A stretch of 10,322 bases of DNA, taken from Paucimonas sp. (GTDB lineage Bacteria > Pseudomonadota > Gammaproteobacteria > Burkholderiales > Burkholderiaceae_D). Below the pieces are notes generated by a model. It was not told the origin of the DNA, ran no database searches, and was given only the letters and a program-made list of their open reading frames with translations. The stretch is from positions 1-10,322 of the forward strand of contig JAQSWC010000023.1 in NCBI GenBank assembly GCA_029266815.1, written 5' to 3'. Position 1 is the stretch's first letter. Every line of letters begins with the position of its first letter. The position numbers and the translations under genes are program-made. Below are positions 1 to 7,182 of this stretch, one piece after another.

Positions 1-797
1 GGCTGACGGACATGCAGGAGGAGCTAGCCACCTATTCACAAAAAAATCCCGACGCGAAGGTCGGTCCGATTGCCGTCAACCAGATCGTGCATCAATCCAA
101 CGACCGGCTGGCGCACGACGTCGAAGTCTGCGTGAGACATCAGGTGCCGATTATCATTTCCAGCCTGCGTGCGCCGCCAAAGGAAATGCTCGATGCCATT
201 CATTCCTATGGCGGAGTCGTGCTGCATGACGTAATCTCCATTCGCCATGCGCACAAGGCGCTGGAAGCGGGCGTCGACGGCTTGATCCTGGTAGCGGCCG
301 GTGCGGGAGGACATGCCGGCACCCTGTCGCCCTTTGCGCTGGTCGGCGAGGTGCGCAAGTTCTTCAGCGGGCCGGTGGCCTTGTCGGGCGCAATTTCCAC
401 CGGCGACGCCATTCTTGCTGCGCAGGCAATGGGAGCTGATTTTGCGTACATCGGTTCGCGCTGGCTGGCGACGGAGGAGGCGAACGTTACCGATGGCTAT
501 CGCGAGGCGGTGGTGGAATCGACGGCAGCAGACATCGTCTACACCAACCTGTTCACCGGCGTGCACGGCAACTACCTGAAAAAATCCATCGAGAATGCCG
601 GGCTTGATCCGGATGCGTTGCCGAGTGCGGACAAATCGAAAATGGATTTCGCCGCGGCCGGCAAGGCCAAGGCCTGGCGCGATATCTGGGGCGCAGGCCA
701 GGGCGTCGGTCTGGTCGATGCTGTGTCGAGCGTGGCCGAGGTAGCAGAACAACTTACGAAGGAATACCTTGCTGCGCGGGCGCGCCTGCTGGGCTGA
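1..797 (+). CDS. Nitronate monooxygenase (2-nitropropane dioxygenase family), 5' end outside window
   Basis: FMN-dependent enzyme that oxidises alkyl nitronates to carbonyl compounds and nitrite in the cytoplasm. The open frame runs off the left edge: codons before the first visible ATG (base 12) are in frame and open. About 264 residues are visible against a usual 320-330, so roughly the first 60 residues, including the N-terminal FMN-binding strand, lie upstream. Counting from the ATG at 12, the family signature GAGGHAG sits at about residues 97-103, with the presumed catalytic His at 101. The run SGAISTGDAILAAQAMGADF and the following YIGSRWLATEEA (about 125-157) match the phosphate-binding half of the TIM barrel. 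The C-terminal part (VHGNYLKKSI, then WGAGQGVG) is also typical. The gene ends 5 bp from the convergent DUF3999 gene, so no separate terminator fits between them. The family call is secure; the physiological substrate is unknown. Confidence 0.93.
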   Translation, partial: LTDMQEELATYSQKNPDAKVGPIAVNQIVHQSNDRLAHDVEVCVRHQVPIIISSLRAPPKEMLDAIHSYGGVVLHDVISIRHAHKALEAGVDGLILVAAGAGGHAGTLSPFALVGEVRKFFSGPVALSGAISTGDAILAAQAMGADFAYIGSRWLATEEANVTDGYREAVVESTAADIVYTNLFTGVHGNYLKKSIENAGLDPDALPSADKSKMDFAAAGKAKAWRDIWGAGQGVGLVDAVSSVAEVAEQLTKEYLAARARLLG

Positions 798-802
798 CCT
801 GG

Positions 803-2212
803 TCAGGAACCGTCGTCTGCAGAGGCGGGGGCCTTGCCGGATTGCTTCATCTGTTTCAACAGCATCCAGGCCATGGCGCCCAATACCAGCAGCCCGCCGA
901 TCAGCACGGCCCACAGTGCTCCCTTCGATAATTCCTTACCCTGTTGTTGCATTGAAGCCGGCGCTGAGCTCGTGGTGCCGAACGGACCTAATTGCGCTAT
1001 GCCTGCGGTGAGCTTGCGATCATTGCGATAGCCCGGTACCAATGTGAATATTGAAAGCGCCGAACTGTTGATGTGGTCGGCGCTCCAGCCCAGTGTATAA
1101 GGTGCGTCGCCGCGAGCCAGGAACACCAGGATGTGCGGCACGAAGCCGATCTGGATCGAGGGCGGTGTGCCGCCCAACCCGCCGCTACGCGGATCGACCG
1201 AAAGGCGCAGGCGGTTCGTGGCAGCGGCATTCAGCGTGAGGTCGGCGGAGCGTGCTTCGCCATCCGGTGTCTTCAGCCGGTAAGCCACTGTCTGCGCCAT
1301 GGTGTACCACCATCCCTTGTGCTCCATGTGTTTGTAGCCCACTTCATGGCGCTGGACCTGCACAGGCGCCAGCGTGTTCAACTGCGGCAGATTGATGCGC
1401 AGTTTCTCCATCGGCATCTTGCCGGGCAGCGTGTAGTCGTACCACCCGTCACCGGACTTTGACGGCGCCATTGCCGCGGACCACACGAGAGGAGCGCGGT
1501 TGATCGAAGCCTGCGTCGTCTTGATGACGGCGGCCTTCACCGCGGGTGCCTGCTCCGGCCGATGCCAGAGGATGCGCAGGTATTTGCCCATGCCGCCTTG
1601 CCATTCCACCGTGTCGTTGCTGATGCGTTGTCCTTCATGCTCGAGATGCACCAGTTGGGCATCCTGCTTCAGCATGCGCCATTGGAGCAAGTCGTCGCTG
1701 GTTTCAAGTGTGAAGCCCTGGAATGGCACTGCGCTTGCGGCAGTTTCCAGTTTCAATGCATGTTCGCCGGCCTTCACCTTGCTGGCATCAAGAATGAGCC
1801 CGCGGTTGATCGCGGTGGTACTTCGATTTCCGGTTTTTCCCTGGATGGATATCAATGTGCCGTCGCTGCTGCGGCGAACCTGCACCGCCAGCTCGTCCGG
1901 ATTGCTGTCCGCCGACGTATCGGTCAGCGGAAACATCGTCAGCGGCGTTTCCGTGATGCGCTCGGTTTCCATCTCCTCCTGCTTGATTAGCGCATGCGGC
2001 ACGACTTCGCCTTTGGCATTGAAGACGCGCAGGTCGCCCAGATCCGCGCGTTGCAGGCCCTGGTACAACTCTATCGGCAGCACAGCCTGATGAAAGGGGC
2101 CCGGCTCAGAAACCACCAGCGGCGCACGGTAGGCGAAATTCGACGGTTGCAGGGAATCGGCGTGCGCAAGGCACGCGGCGAAGCAAGCTGCGACAAGTAT
2201 CGTTTTTTTCAT
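803..2212 (-). CDS. DUF3999 family exported, C-terminally membrane-anchored protein
   Basis: 469-residue protein of a family with no assigned function. It starts with a Sec-type signal peptide (MKKTILVAACFAACLAHA, likely cleavage after Ala18), followed by a long, mostly beta-rich soluble region of about 410 residues that should be periplasmic. One transmembrane helix lies near the C terminus (about 432-452, ending WMLLKQMKQ), with a short basic-then-acidic cytoplasmic tail. The soluble region has the flavour of DUF3999 proteins, for example FAYRAPLVVSEPGPFHQAVL near the mature N terminus and PSIQIGFVPHILVFLARG further on. The frame stays open upstream to 2653, but the chosen ATG at 2212 gives an ideal signal peptide and has GGAGG 10 nt upstream. 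Its ATG overlaps the TGA of the upstream DUF2339 gene (ATGA), so it is probably translationally coupled. A lipoprotein signal is unlikely: the cysteines at 10 and 14 are not in a good lipobox. Confidence 0.88.
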   Translation of the reverse strand: MKKTILVAACFAACLAHADSLQPSNFAYRAPLVVSEPGPFHQAVLPIELYQGLQRADLGDLRVFNAKGEVVPHALIKQEEMETERITETPLTMFPLTDTSADSNPDELAVQVRRSSDGTLISIQGKTGNRSTTAINRGLILDASKVKAGEHALKLETAASAVPFQGFTLETSDDLLQWRMLKQDAQLVHLEHEGQRISNDTVEWQGGMGKYLRILWHRPEQAPAVKAAVIKTTQASINRAPLVWSAAMAPSKSGDGWYDYTLPGKMPMEKLRINLPQLNTLAPVQVQRHEVGYKHMEHKGWWYTMAQTVAYRLKTPDGEARSADLTLNAAATNRLRLSVDPRSGGLGGTPPSIQIGFVPHILVFLARGDAPYTLGWSADHINSSALSIFTLVPGYRNDRKLTAGIAQLGPFGTTSSAPASMQQQGKELSKGALWAVLIGGLLVLGAMAWMLLKQMKQSGKAPASADDGS

Positions 2213-5200
2213 GAAGGTTGTACCTCCGGCTCGGAAGATCCGGTTTTCTGTTTCGGCGGCAGCGGCGCGACATAGCCGACCACTAGCAGCAGCAGGCCGA
2301 CGACGATGAAGGACACAATGCGGGTCAGGCTGCCGCTGGCGTTGAGTTCCACCAGGAAGAGTTTGCCGACCACCACAGCAATCAGTATCGCGCCGATGAT
2401 CCAGATCGCGCGCTGACGCTGCCGGTTGCCGAACAGCATGAGGCTGATGGCAAGGACAGTCCATACAACGGATAGGGATGTCTGGAATAGCTCGGATGCC
2501 AGTAAGGCATCGAGGTTCCAGGCAACCCTGCCGAGGTGGTGGCAGGCACGCGCAACCATGCCGGTGATGGCGAAGAAGATCGTGCTTCCGGCCACAATCG
2601 AGGCAAAAGTGCGGATGCCTTGCAGGGAAGCGTGTTCGCGCAAAGGCCACCACCAGAGCGCAGCGGCTAGCAGCACTGCGGCATGTGCGATTTCTAGCGG
2701 GTTCAATACGGGCAGATAAGGCAGCGGCGCGGCGGCACCGTTACTGACTGCATTGCTGATCCAGACCCAGCCGAACAGATAAAGCACGACTGGTACGGCC
2801 GCATGCAAACGATAAGCGTCGCTGAAGCCGCTCAGCGGCCAGCGGCGCTGAACGCCTGTCAGCGTGACGATGAACAGATAGGCAACCGGCGCGATCATCC
2901 AGCCAAGCAAGGCCCAGGCGCTGCCGGCCTCGCCCCATTGCGCGAAATGCCAGCGCAGCTCTGTTGCCGCCTGCACGACGAAAAGCCAAGCACCCGCGGT
3001 ATGCAAGAGACCGAGCAGGCGGCGAGGCAACCAGTTCTCCTGCCGGCGCAGCAGGTAGAAATGCATAAGCAGCGCGGCAGGCCACACCAGCCAGCCGAAA
3101 CCGGCGGAGGGATGATCGAGTCCCGCAATCCATGCCGACATCGCGATGAGAAAGAGCGCAGGCAGGTAGGCGCCGCTGATCGCGCCGAGTTGCGGCCATC
3201 TCAGGTAGCGTGCTACCGCGCTCCACAGCCAGGCAGTAAAGCCCGCAATGGCGACAAGGCACGCAAAGGCATTGGCATCCACGCTGATGACGCGCGTGGT
3301 TTCTTCCGCCCAGGCGAAGGCCCACCAGGCGCCGCCCCACGAAAGCGCAATCCATCCGAGCATGCGATGAAGCGGCGAGCCGGCGTCCGGCGAGGCAGAG
3401 CGCTGAAGCAGGCGCGCGCAGATGAAGGCCGCCACGGAAATCAGCAGGGGGCCGATGAAGCCGCTATGCGCGAATGGCCGCAGCGATTCGTCCAGCGTAG
3501 CGGCATCGGCAGGGAACAGCACAATGCGGCTGCCAAACCAGGCAAAGCCCGCCAGCGCCTGCAACACCAGTGCGAACAGGATCGCGCCGGAATGCCGCAT
3601 CCGCACGGCCCACCACAGCGTGGCAATGCCTGTCAGCGGCCACACCATCGCCGCAAGGCGCCAGGGAAGCACGAACAGCGGCGCGAGATTGACAAAGGCC
3701 AGGCCGGCCAGCAGACCGATGCTGGTGGCAAGCCCGAAGGAGGGGGCAGGTTTGTCTTCACTGCGCGCCAGGCTTTGCCGAACCATCGCCCACACCGCAA
3801 CCAGCATGCTGGCGCCGATGATGCTTGCCGCCAGCAAACCGCCCCATCCGTTGCTCAGTACCGACGAGCCGTCGGCGCGATGCAGCGTGGTCATGAACAG
3901 GATGCCGGCCGCCGCCTGGAACAGGCAGCCCCAGCGCAGCAGCCAGGGTTCGGTCCAGCGCAGCGAGAGGAACAGCGATGCCGCGCCAATGAGGGCGAGC
4001 GACGGACAGGCCCATTCCATCGGCAGCAGGATGAAAGGGATGAGGGCGATCGCAATCGCACCCGAGCCCAGTAGCCAGGGGCGCGCCGCATTTTCGATGC
4101 CGTGCAATTCCGGCGCGTCCGCACGCCGCATCAGGCGGCAGATCCAGCCTGTGCCGAGCGCAAGAAGAATGCAGCCCAGCCTGGAACCGTTAAGCACATG
4201 GTCTTGATCGGGCGGAGCGACATGCAACCCCAACAGGAAATATACGGCCGCGCCGAGCGCCAGCAGCAGCGCGAACAGCCGAGCGTGCAGCTTGTGCTGG
4301 CGAATGCCGACCCAGTACACGCCCGCCGCCTCGATCGCCCATGCCGCTGACGTCCACTTGTCTTCCAATCCCAGCGGAATCGCCAGGCTGCCGAACACCA
4401 CGCCCACCGCAATCAGCGTTTCATTCAGCAGCAGGTAGCGCCGGCCCGCGCCGCGGAACAGCGCAGTCGCGACCAGCACATAGAACAGGCCGAAACCGAG
4501 CGCGCTGAACGAGGCGCCGTACTCGAACGGCCGCATCAGCAGGTATTGCAGGCTGAAGGTGGCGAAGGGCACACCAAAGGCAAGCGAGCCGTCGACATAA
4601 CTCACTTTCGATGCGGACTGCCGCAACTGTTCGTTCATTCCGGCGCTGTCCTGCATCTGCGCTTCTGCCAGCGTGCGGCGCGCGAAGAGCACCGTGATCA
4701 GCACGTACAGCACGAACAGCAGAAGCAGGAAAGGTTGCGTGCTTGAATACAGCTCAGGCTGGTAATGCTTTGCCGCCCAGGCGCTACCGAGAAAGAACGA
4801 GCAGCCGAAGCCGACCAGGTTCAACACGCGCCATGCCTTGAACCAGGCGATGGCGACAATGCCCAGGTTCAGTAGTGTGAGATAGGAAAACAGCGCGACA
4901 TGGTTGCCGCTGCCGCTCGAGGCCAGCACTGGCGCGGCAAACCCGCCGATGGCGGCAGCCACTGCCAGCGCCAATGCATCCTGCAGTATCGCCAGCAGCG
5001 CAGCAAAGACCGCCACGGCGATCAGCACCGCGAAGCCGAATTCCAGCGGAATCAGGGGGTGCAATCGCATGGCGGCCAGCGTGGTGAGATACAGCACGCC
5101 GATGCCTCCGCCTTGCAGTATCAGGCCATAGTTATCCTTCTTGTGACGCCAGCGCCAGCCGAACAGCAGCAGACTGATGCCGATGGCCGCTACGCTGGCG

Positions 5201-5862
5201 TAACGCAGCTCGATCGGGAACACCGCATGCGCGGCAGCGTAACGCAGCAGGAAGCCGAGACCCAGGAACAGGATCACGACGCCGATCTTTACCAGCGGAT
5301 TGCCGCCGATGACCCAGCGCTGAATGAATTGCTGAAAAGCGGAAGGTGGCGCCGGCGGGCGTGGAGGTGGCGGGGGCGCAGCTGGTTTGACGGCGGGCGC
5401 AATGCTTTCCTTGGGAGGCAGCTTGTCGGCAGGCGGCTGTGGAGCCGGCTTTTCGGGACCCAAAGTTTCCTGACGTAGGGGAACGGAATTCTGTTCCTTT
5501 GTGACGGCATGATGCCGGACCAGTGGCTCGGGGTTTTCTGTATTTGCCGGTTTTGTTGTGGGAACAGGTGCGGAAGAATCTTGCTTATCCACGGCCGGTG
5601 AAACGCCGTCAGTTGCGGCAGGCAGGTGCGACGCGGCCGAAGAATTTTTCTCCAGCACGGCCAACCGCCGGTTGAGGTCAACCACTTGGGCTTTCAGCGC
5701 ATCGATCTTGCGCTCGAGAACTTCCGCCTTGCCCTGACTCGTATCTTTGTTCTTGATCAGATAGCCGACGAATCCACCGATGAAAGCTAAAACCATCGCG
5801 GTGTTGAAAGACTGAAACATCAGCCCTACGAACAGGCCTGCGAGTGCCAGAATCCAAACCAT
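2209..5862 (-). CDS. DUF2339 family giant polytopic membrane protein
   Basis: 1217-residue inner-membrane protein of unknown function. Two hydrophobic segments come first (about residues 2-19 and 22-36). A charged heptad-like stretch follows (about 45-73, KAEVLERKIDALKAQVVDLN and on), predicted coiled coil. A low-complexity linker of about 100 residues then ends in a proline-rich run (about 139-173, five consecutive prolines at 163-167). From about 190 (NPLVKIGVVILFLGLGFLLR) to the C terminus there is an almost continuous array of hydrophobic helices, by eye 25-30. The C-terminal motif SFIVVGLLLLVVGYVAPLPP is characteristic of DUF2339. A start at 5862 is preferred over the in-frame ATG at 5949 because AGGGGG lies 7 nt upstream of 5862, and because the N-terminal helix then begins immediately. 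It is first in a coupled unit with DUF3999 (ATGA overlap). No catalytic motif is apparent. The family call is firm; no function is assigned. Confidence 0.92.
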   Translation of the reverse strand: MVWILALAGLFVGLMFQSFNTAMVLAFIGGFVGYLIKNKDTSQGKAEVLERKIDALKAQVVDLNRRLAVLEKNSSAASHLPAATDGVSPAVDKQDSSAPVPTTKPANTENPEPLVRHHAVTKEQNSVPLRQETLGPEKPAPQPPADKLPPKESIAPAVKPAAPPPPPRPPAPPSAFQQFIQRWVIGGNPLVKIGVVILFLGLGFLLRYAAAHAVFPIELRYASVAAIGISLLLFGWRWRHKKDNYGLILQGGGIGVLYLTTLAAMRLHPLIPLEFGFAVLIAVAVFAALLAILQDALALAVAAAIGGFAAPVLASSGSGNHVALFSYLTLLNLGIVAIAWFKAWRVLNLVGFGCSFFLGSAWAAKHYQPELYSSTQPFLLLLFVLYVLITVLFARRTLAEAQMQDSAGMNEQLRQSASKVSYVDGSLAFGVPFATFSLQYLLMRPFEYGASFSALGFGLFYVLVATALFRGAGRRYLLLNETLIAVGVVFGSLAIPLGLEDKWTSAAWAIEAAGVYWVGIRQHKLHARLFALLLALGAAVYFLLGLHVAPPDQDHVLNGSRLGCILLALGTGWICRLMRRADAPELHGIENAARPWLLGSGAIAIALIPFILLPMEWACPSLALIGAASLFLSLRWTEPWLLRWGCLFQAAAGILFMTTLHRADGSSVLSNGWGGLLAASIIGASMLVAVWAMVRQSLARSEDKPAPSFGLATSIGLLAGLAFVNLAPLFVLPWRLAAMVWPLTGIATLWWAVRMRHSGAILFALVLQALAGFAWFGSRIVLFPADAATLDESLRPFAHSGFIGPLLISVAAFICARLLQRSASPDAGSPLHRMLGWIALSWGGAWWAFAWAEETTRVISVDANAFACLVAIAGFTAWLWSAVARYLRWPQLGAISGAYLPALFLIAMSAWIAGLDHPSAGFGWLVWPAALLMHFYLLRRQENWLPRRLLGLLHTAGAWLFVVQAATELRWHFAQWGEAGSAWALLGWMIAPVAYLFIVTLTGVQRRWPLSGFSDAYRLHAAVPVVLYLFGWVWISNAVSNGAAAPLPYLPVLNPLEIAHAAVLLAAALWWWPLREHASLQGIRTFASIVAGSTIFFAITGMVARACHHLGRVAWNLDALLASELFQTSLSVVWTVLAISLMLFGNRQRQRAIWIIGAILIAVVVGKLFLVELNASGSLTRIVSFIVVGLLLLVVGYVAPLPPKQKTGSSEPEVQPS
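2223..2227 (-). promoter_or_regulatory. Ribosome binding site of the DUF3999 gene
   Basis: GGAGG on the minus strand lies 10 nt upstream of the ATG at 2212, inside the last codons of the DUF2339 gene. It decides the start at 2212 over the open frame that extends a further 147 codons upstream. Confidence 0.7.
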
Positions 5863-5869
5863 TCTTCTT

Positions 5870-5875
5870 CCCCCT
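5870..5875 (-). promoter_or_regulatory. Ribosome binding site of the DUF2339 gene
   Basis: AGGGGG on the minus strand, followed by purine-rich AAGAAGA, lies 7 nt before the ATG at 5862. It supports that start over the upstream ATG at 5949. The divergent intergenic stretch behind it (about 5876-6050) is locally AT-richer than its surroundings and must carry the promoters of both the DUF2339 unit and the small + strand gene, but I could not pick -35/-10 pairs with confidence. Confidence 0.6.
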
Positions 5876-6050
5876 GCAGATGTCCCACCTGGGGCACCCG
5901 CTTTATTTATGTAATGAAATGGCGTTGTAAGACGATTATGGCATGGCATATTTTGCGCACTGCCACATCAATGCCGACTGGCACTGAGCTGTATTCAATT
6001 CAACAAGGGAATTATGAGCAGCGGACGGGTTCGAATTCTGTACTTACTGA

Positions 6051-6057
6051 AGAAAGG
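6051..6057 (+). promoter_or_regulatory. Ribosome binding site of the small hydrophilic protein gene
   Basis: AGAAAGG with 8 nt to the ATG at 6066. Together with the open frame, this is the main evidence that the small gene is translated. Confidence 0.55.
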
Positions 6058-6065
6058 TATTCGAC

Positions 6066-6413
6066 ATGGTGTCCGCACTGAAACAGCATCAGATCAAAAC
6101 CAAGCGCCCTTCCCGGCCCGATACAACCCCGCGCATGCCCCATGAGCGCGACGAGTCGCCTGATAGTCAAGCCCAGATTGCTCCACAGGACAAGATGAAG
6201 CAAGCCTATAAGGATTTAATGCACGGCCAAGTGAATACGGATTTGCGCGGCGTGCAGGGAGTAGAAGAAGTCACCAGCCCACCTGATAACGGCCCGGTAG
6301 GCAGGGCGCGCAAGAATGCGCCTCACAAGGCCGAAGGAACCAGCGCGGAAGAATCGCCAGCGGAAGACAAGCGCAGCAAGAATTCAGGCACTGCCGGTGG
6401 GAATGGCCCATAA
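6066..6413 (+). CDS. Small hydrophilic protein of unknown function
   Basis: 115-residue protein that I do not recognise with certainty. It is extremely hydrophilic, rich in Lys, Asp, Glu, Pro, Gly and Ser, with no hydrophobic segment, signal peptide or cysteine, and is probably largely disordered. The only ordered-looking part is the middle (about residues 43-68, KMKQAYKDLMHGQVNTDLRG and on), which resembles short 'tandem Asp/Arg-Gly' stretches seen in small hypothetical proteins of Burkholderiales; this resemblance is from memory. Support for coding is an AGAAAGG ribosome site 8 nt upstream, a 203-bp leader free of competing genes, and no better frame in the region. The last 30 bp overlap, tail to tail, the 3' end of the hpt gene on the other strand. 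The start at 6066 is the only ATG with a good ribosome site. It could in principle be a spurious frame, but its position and site argue that it is real. Confidence 0.7.
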   Translation: MVSALKQHQIKTKRPSRPDTTPRMPHERDESPDSQAQIAPQDKMKQAYKDLMHGQVNTDLRGVQGVEEVTSPPDNGPVGRARKNAPHKAEGTSAEESPAEDKRSKNSGTAGGNGP

Positions 6414-6974
6414 GCCGGGCAGATTGCGCCAGTAACCATAAGCGTCCATGCCGTAGCCGACGACGAACTTGTTGGGAACGGTGAGGCCGATGAAGTCGGC
6501 TGTCACCGGTTTTGACTTGCCGATATCCTTGTCGGCAAACGTGGCGATCAAAACTTGTGCGGCGCCCATGTCGAGCAGGCGCTGCTTGATATCTGCCAGC
6601 GTTTCGCCTTCATCGAGAATGTCGTCCACCACGACCACGGTCCGCCCTTTCACGGTCTGCGGCGGTTCGACCTTCCATTGAATCTCGCCGCCCATGGCGC
6701 GATTGCCATAGCGGGTGACATGGATATAGTCGAATTCGAGAGGAAAAGTAAGCCGGGTAAGTAACTGTCCGCAGAACACGACAGCACCGCCCATTACGCA
6801 TAGCAGCAGCGGAAACGGCTTGCCGTCTTCATGATCGAAGCGGCCGTTCAATTGCTGCGCCACCTTGTCCACCGCAGCCTGCACCGCCATTTCATCGAAC
6901 AGCAGTTCCGCATTGTTCATCAGCGCGCGCGCCTGCTCTTTTTGCGATTTGCAATCGTTGTCGGTCTTGGACAT
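6384..6974 (-). CDS. hpt: Hypoxanthine(-guanine) phosphoribosyltransferase
   Basis: Cytoplasmic purine-salvage enzyme that joins hypoxanthine or guanine to PRPP, giving IMP or GMP and pyrophosphate. The 196-residue product has the type I phosphoribosyltransferase PRPP motif VVVVDDILDEGET at about 113-125, with the paired acidic residues. It also has the pyrophosphate loop VMGGA at about 60-64, the flexible-loop region with RYG (about 88-90), and the purine-contact segment VPNKFVVGYGMD at about 167-178. The start is uncertain: ATG 6974 keeps the N-terminal helix (EQARALMNNAELLF) seen in betaproteobacterial relatives but has no clear Shine-Dalgarno sequence. ATG 6920 (178 residues) and GTG 7010 are alternatives. 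The gene is divergent from the MgtC-family gene and overlaps the small + strand gene by 30 bp at its 3' end. hpt is the customary symbol; base specificity cannot be read from the sequence alone. Confidence 0.93.
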   Translation of the reverse strand: MSKTDNDCKSQKEQARALMNNAELLFDEMAVQAAVDKVAQQLNGRFDHEDGKPFPLLLCVMGGAVVFCGQLLTRLTFPLEFDYIHVTRYGNRAMGGEIQWKVEPPQTVKGRTVVVVDDILDEGETLADIKQRLLDMGAAQVLIATFADKDIGKSKPVTADFIGLTVPNKFVVGYGMDAYGYWRNLPGLWAIPTGSA

Positions 6975-7054
6975 GACTTTGCCGTAATGAAAATATCGGG
7001 TGCGCAACACGATATCATGACAACGGGCGCCGAACCATAAAAAACGCAGTCAGA

Positions 7055-7074
7055 TTCCGATTCCAGTTTCGGAA
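7055..7074. other. Small hairpin in the hpt/mgtC-family divergent intergenic region
   Basis: TTCCGA (7055-7060) and TCGGAA (7069-7074) form a 6-bp perfect stem with an 8-nt loop. Immediately to the right are two short palindromes: AACCCGGGTT at 7077-7086 and GTTGCAAC at 7084-7091. The cluster lies between divergent start codons and could hold an operator, but stems this short arise by chance. A T-run on the minus strand begins 10 nt past the hairpin, too far for a standard terminator. Confidence 0.25.
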
Positions 7075-7182
7075 GAAACCCGGGTTGCAACATATAGTCG
7101 GTTATGGCCTGCAGTGCCGGTCTCTTGCCCTTGCCGCATCATTCTGACAATATCCTCCTTCACATCACTTTCAGGCCTCTAC

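Noticed and set aside
36..914. 292-codon minus-strand frame over the nitronate monooxygenase
   Set aside because: The + strand encodes conserved FMN-binding motifs; the minus frame is low-information and also runs into the end of DUF3999.
2213..2653. N-terminal extension of the DUF3999 frame by 147 codons
   Set aside because: The extension lies inside the DUF2339 coding region, is Arg/His/Cys-rich shadow sequence, and would bury the signal peptide that starts at 2212.
2803..4074. 423-codon open frame on the + strand, antisense to the DUF2339 gene
   Set aside because: It is a shadow of a GC-rich gene rich in Ala and Leu codons. The translation is Arg/Gln/His/Pro-rich, without domains, and the minus-strand frame is a clear family member.
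5881..5896. Hairpin in the DUF2339 leader
   Set aside because: The 6-bp stem depends on a G-U pair in the + strand RNA. In the actual minus-strand leader that position is a C-A mismatch, so the structure is weak.
5863..5949. Upstream ATG at 5949 as the DUF2339 start
   Set aside because: It adds 29 hydrophilic residues ahead of the first membrane helix and has no ribosome site as good as the AGGGGG 7 nt before 5862.
5863..6065. Strong promoters or an RNA regulator in the DUF2339/small-protein divergent gap
   Set aside because: Several -10-like strings occur (for example CATAAT on the minus strand), but none has a matching -35 at 16-18 bp, and no riboswitch-like conserved structure is recognisable.
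7114..7182. GTG at 7114 as the MgtC-family start
   Set aside because: The added 23 residues are not typical for the family, and ATG 7183 gives a normal length with an acceptable AGG upstream.
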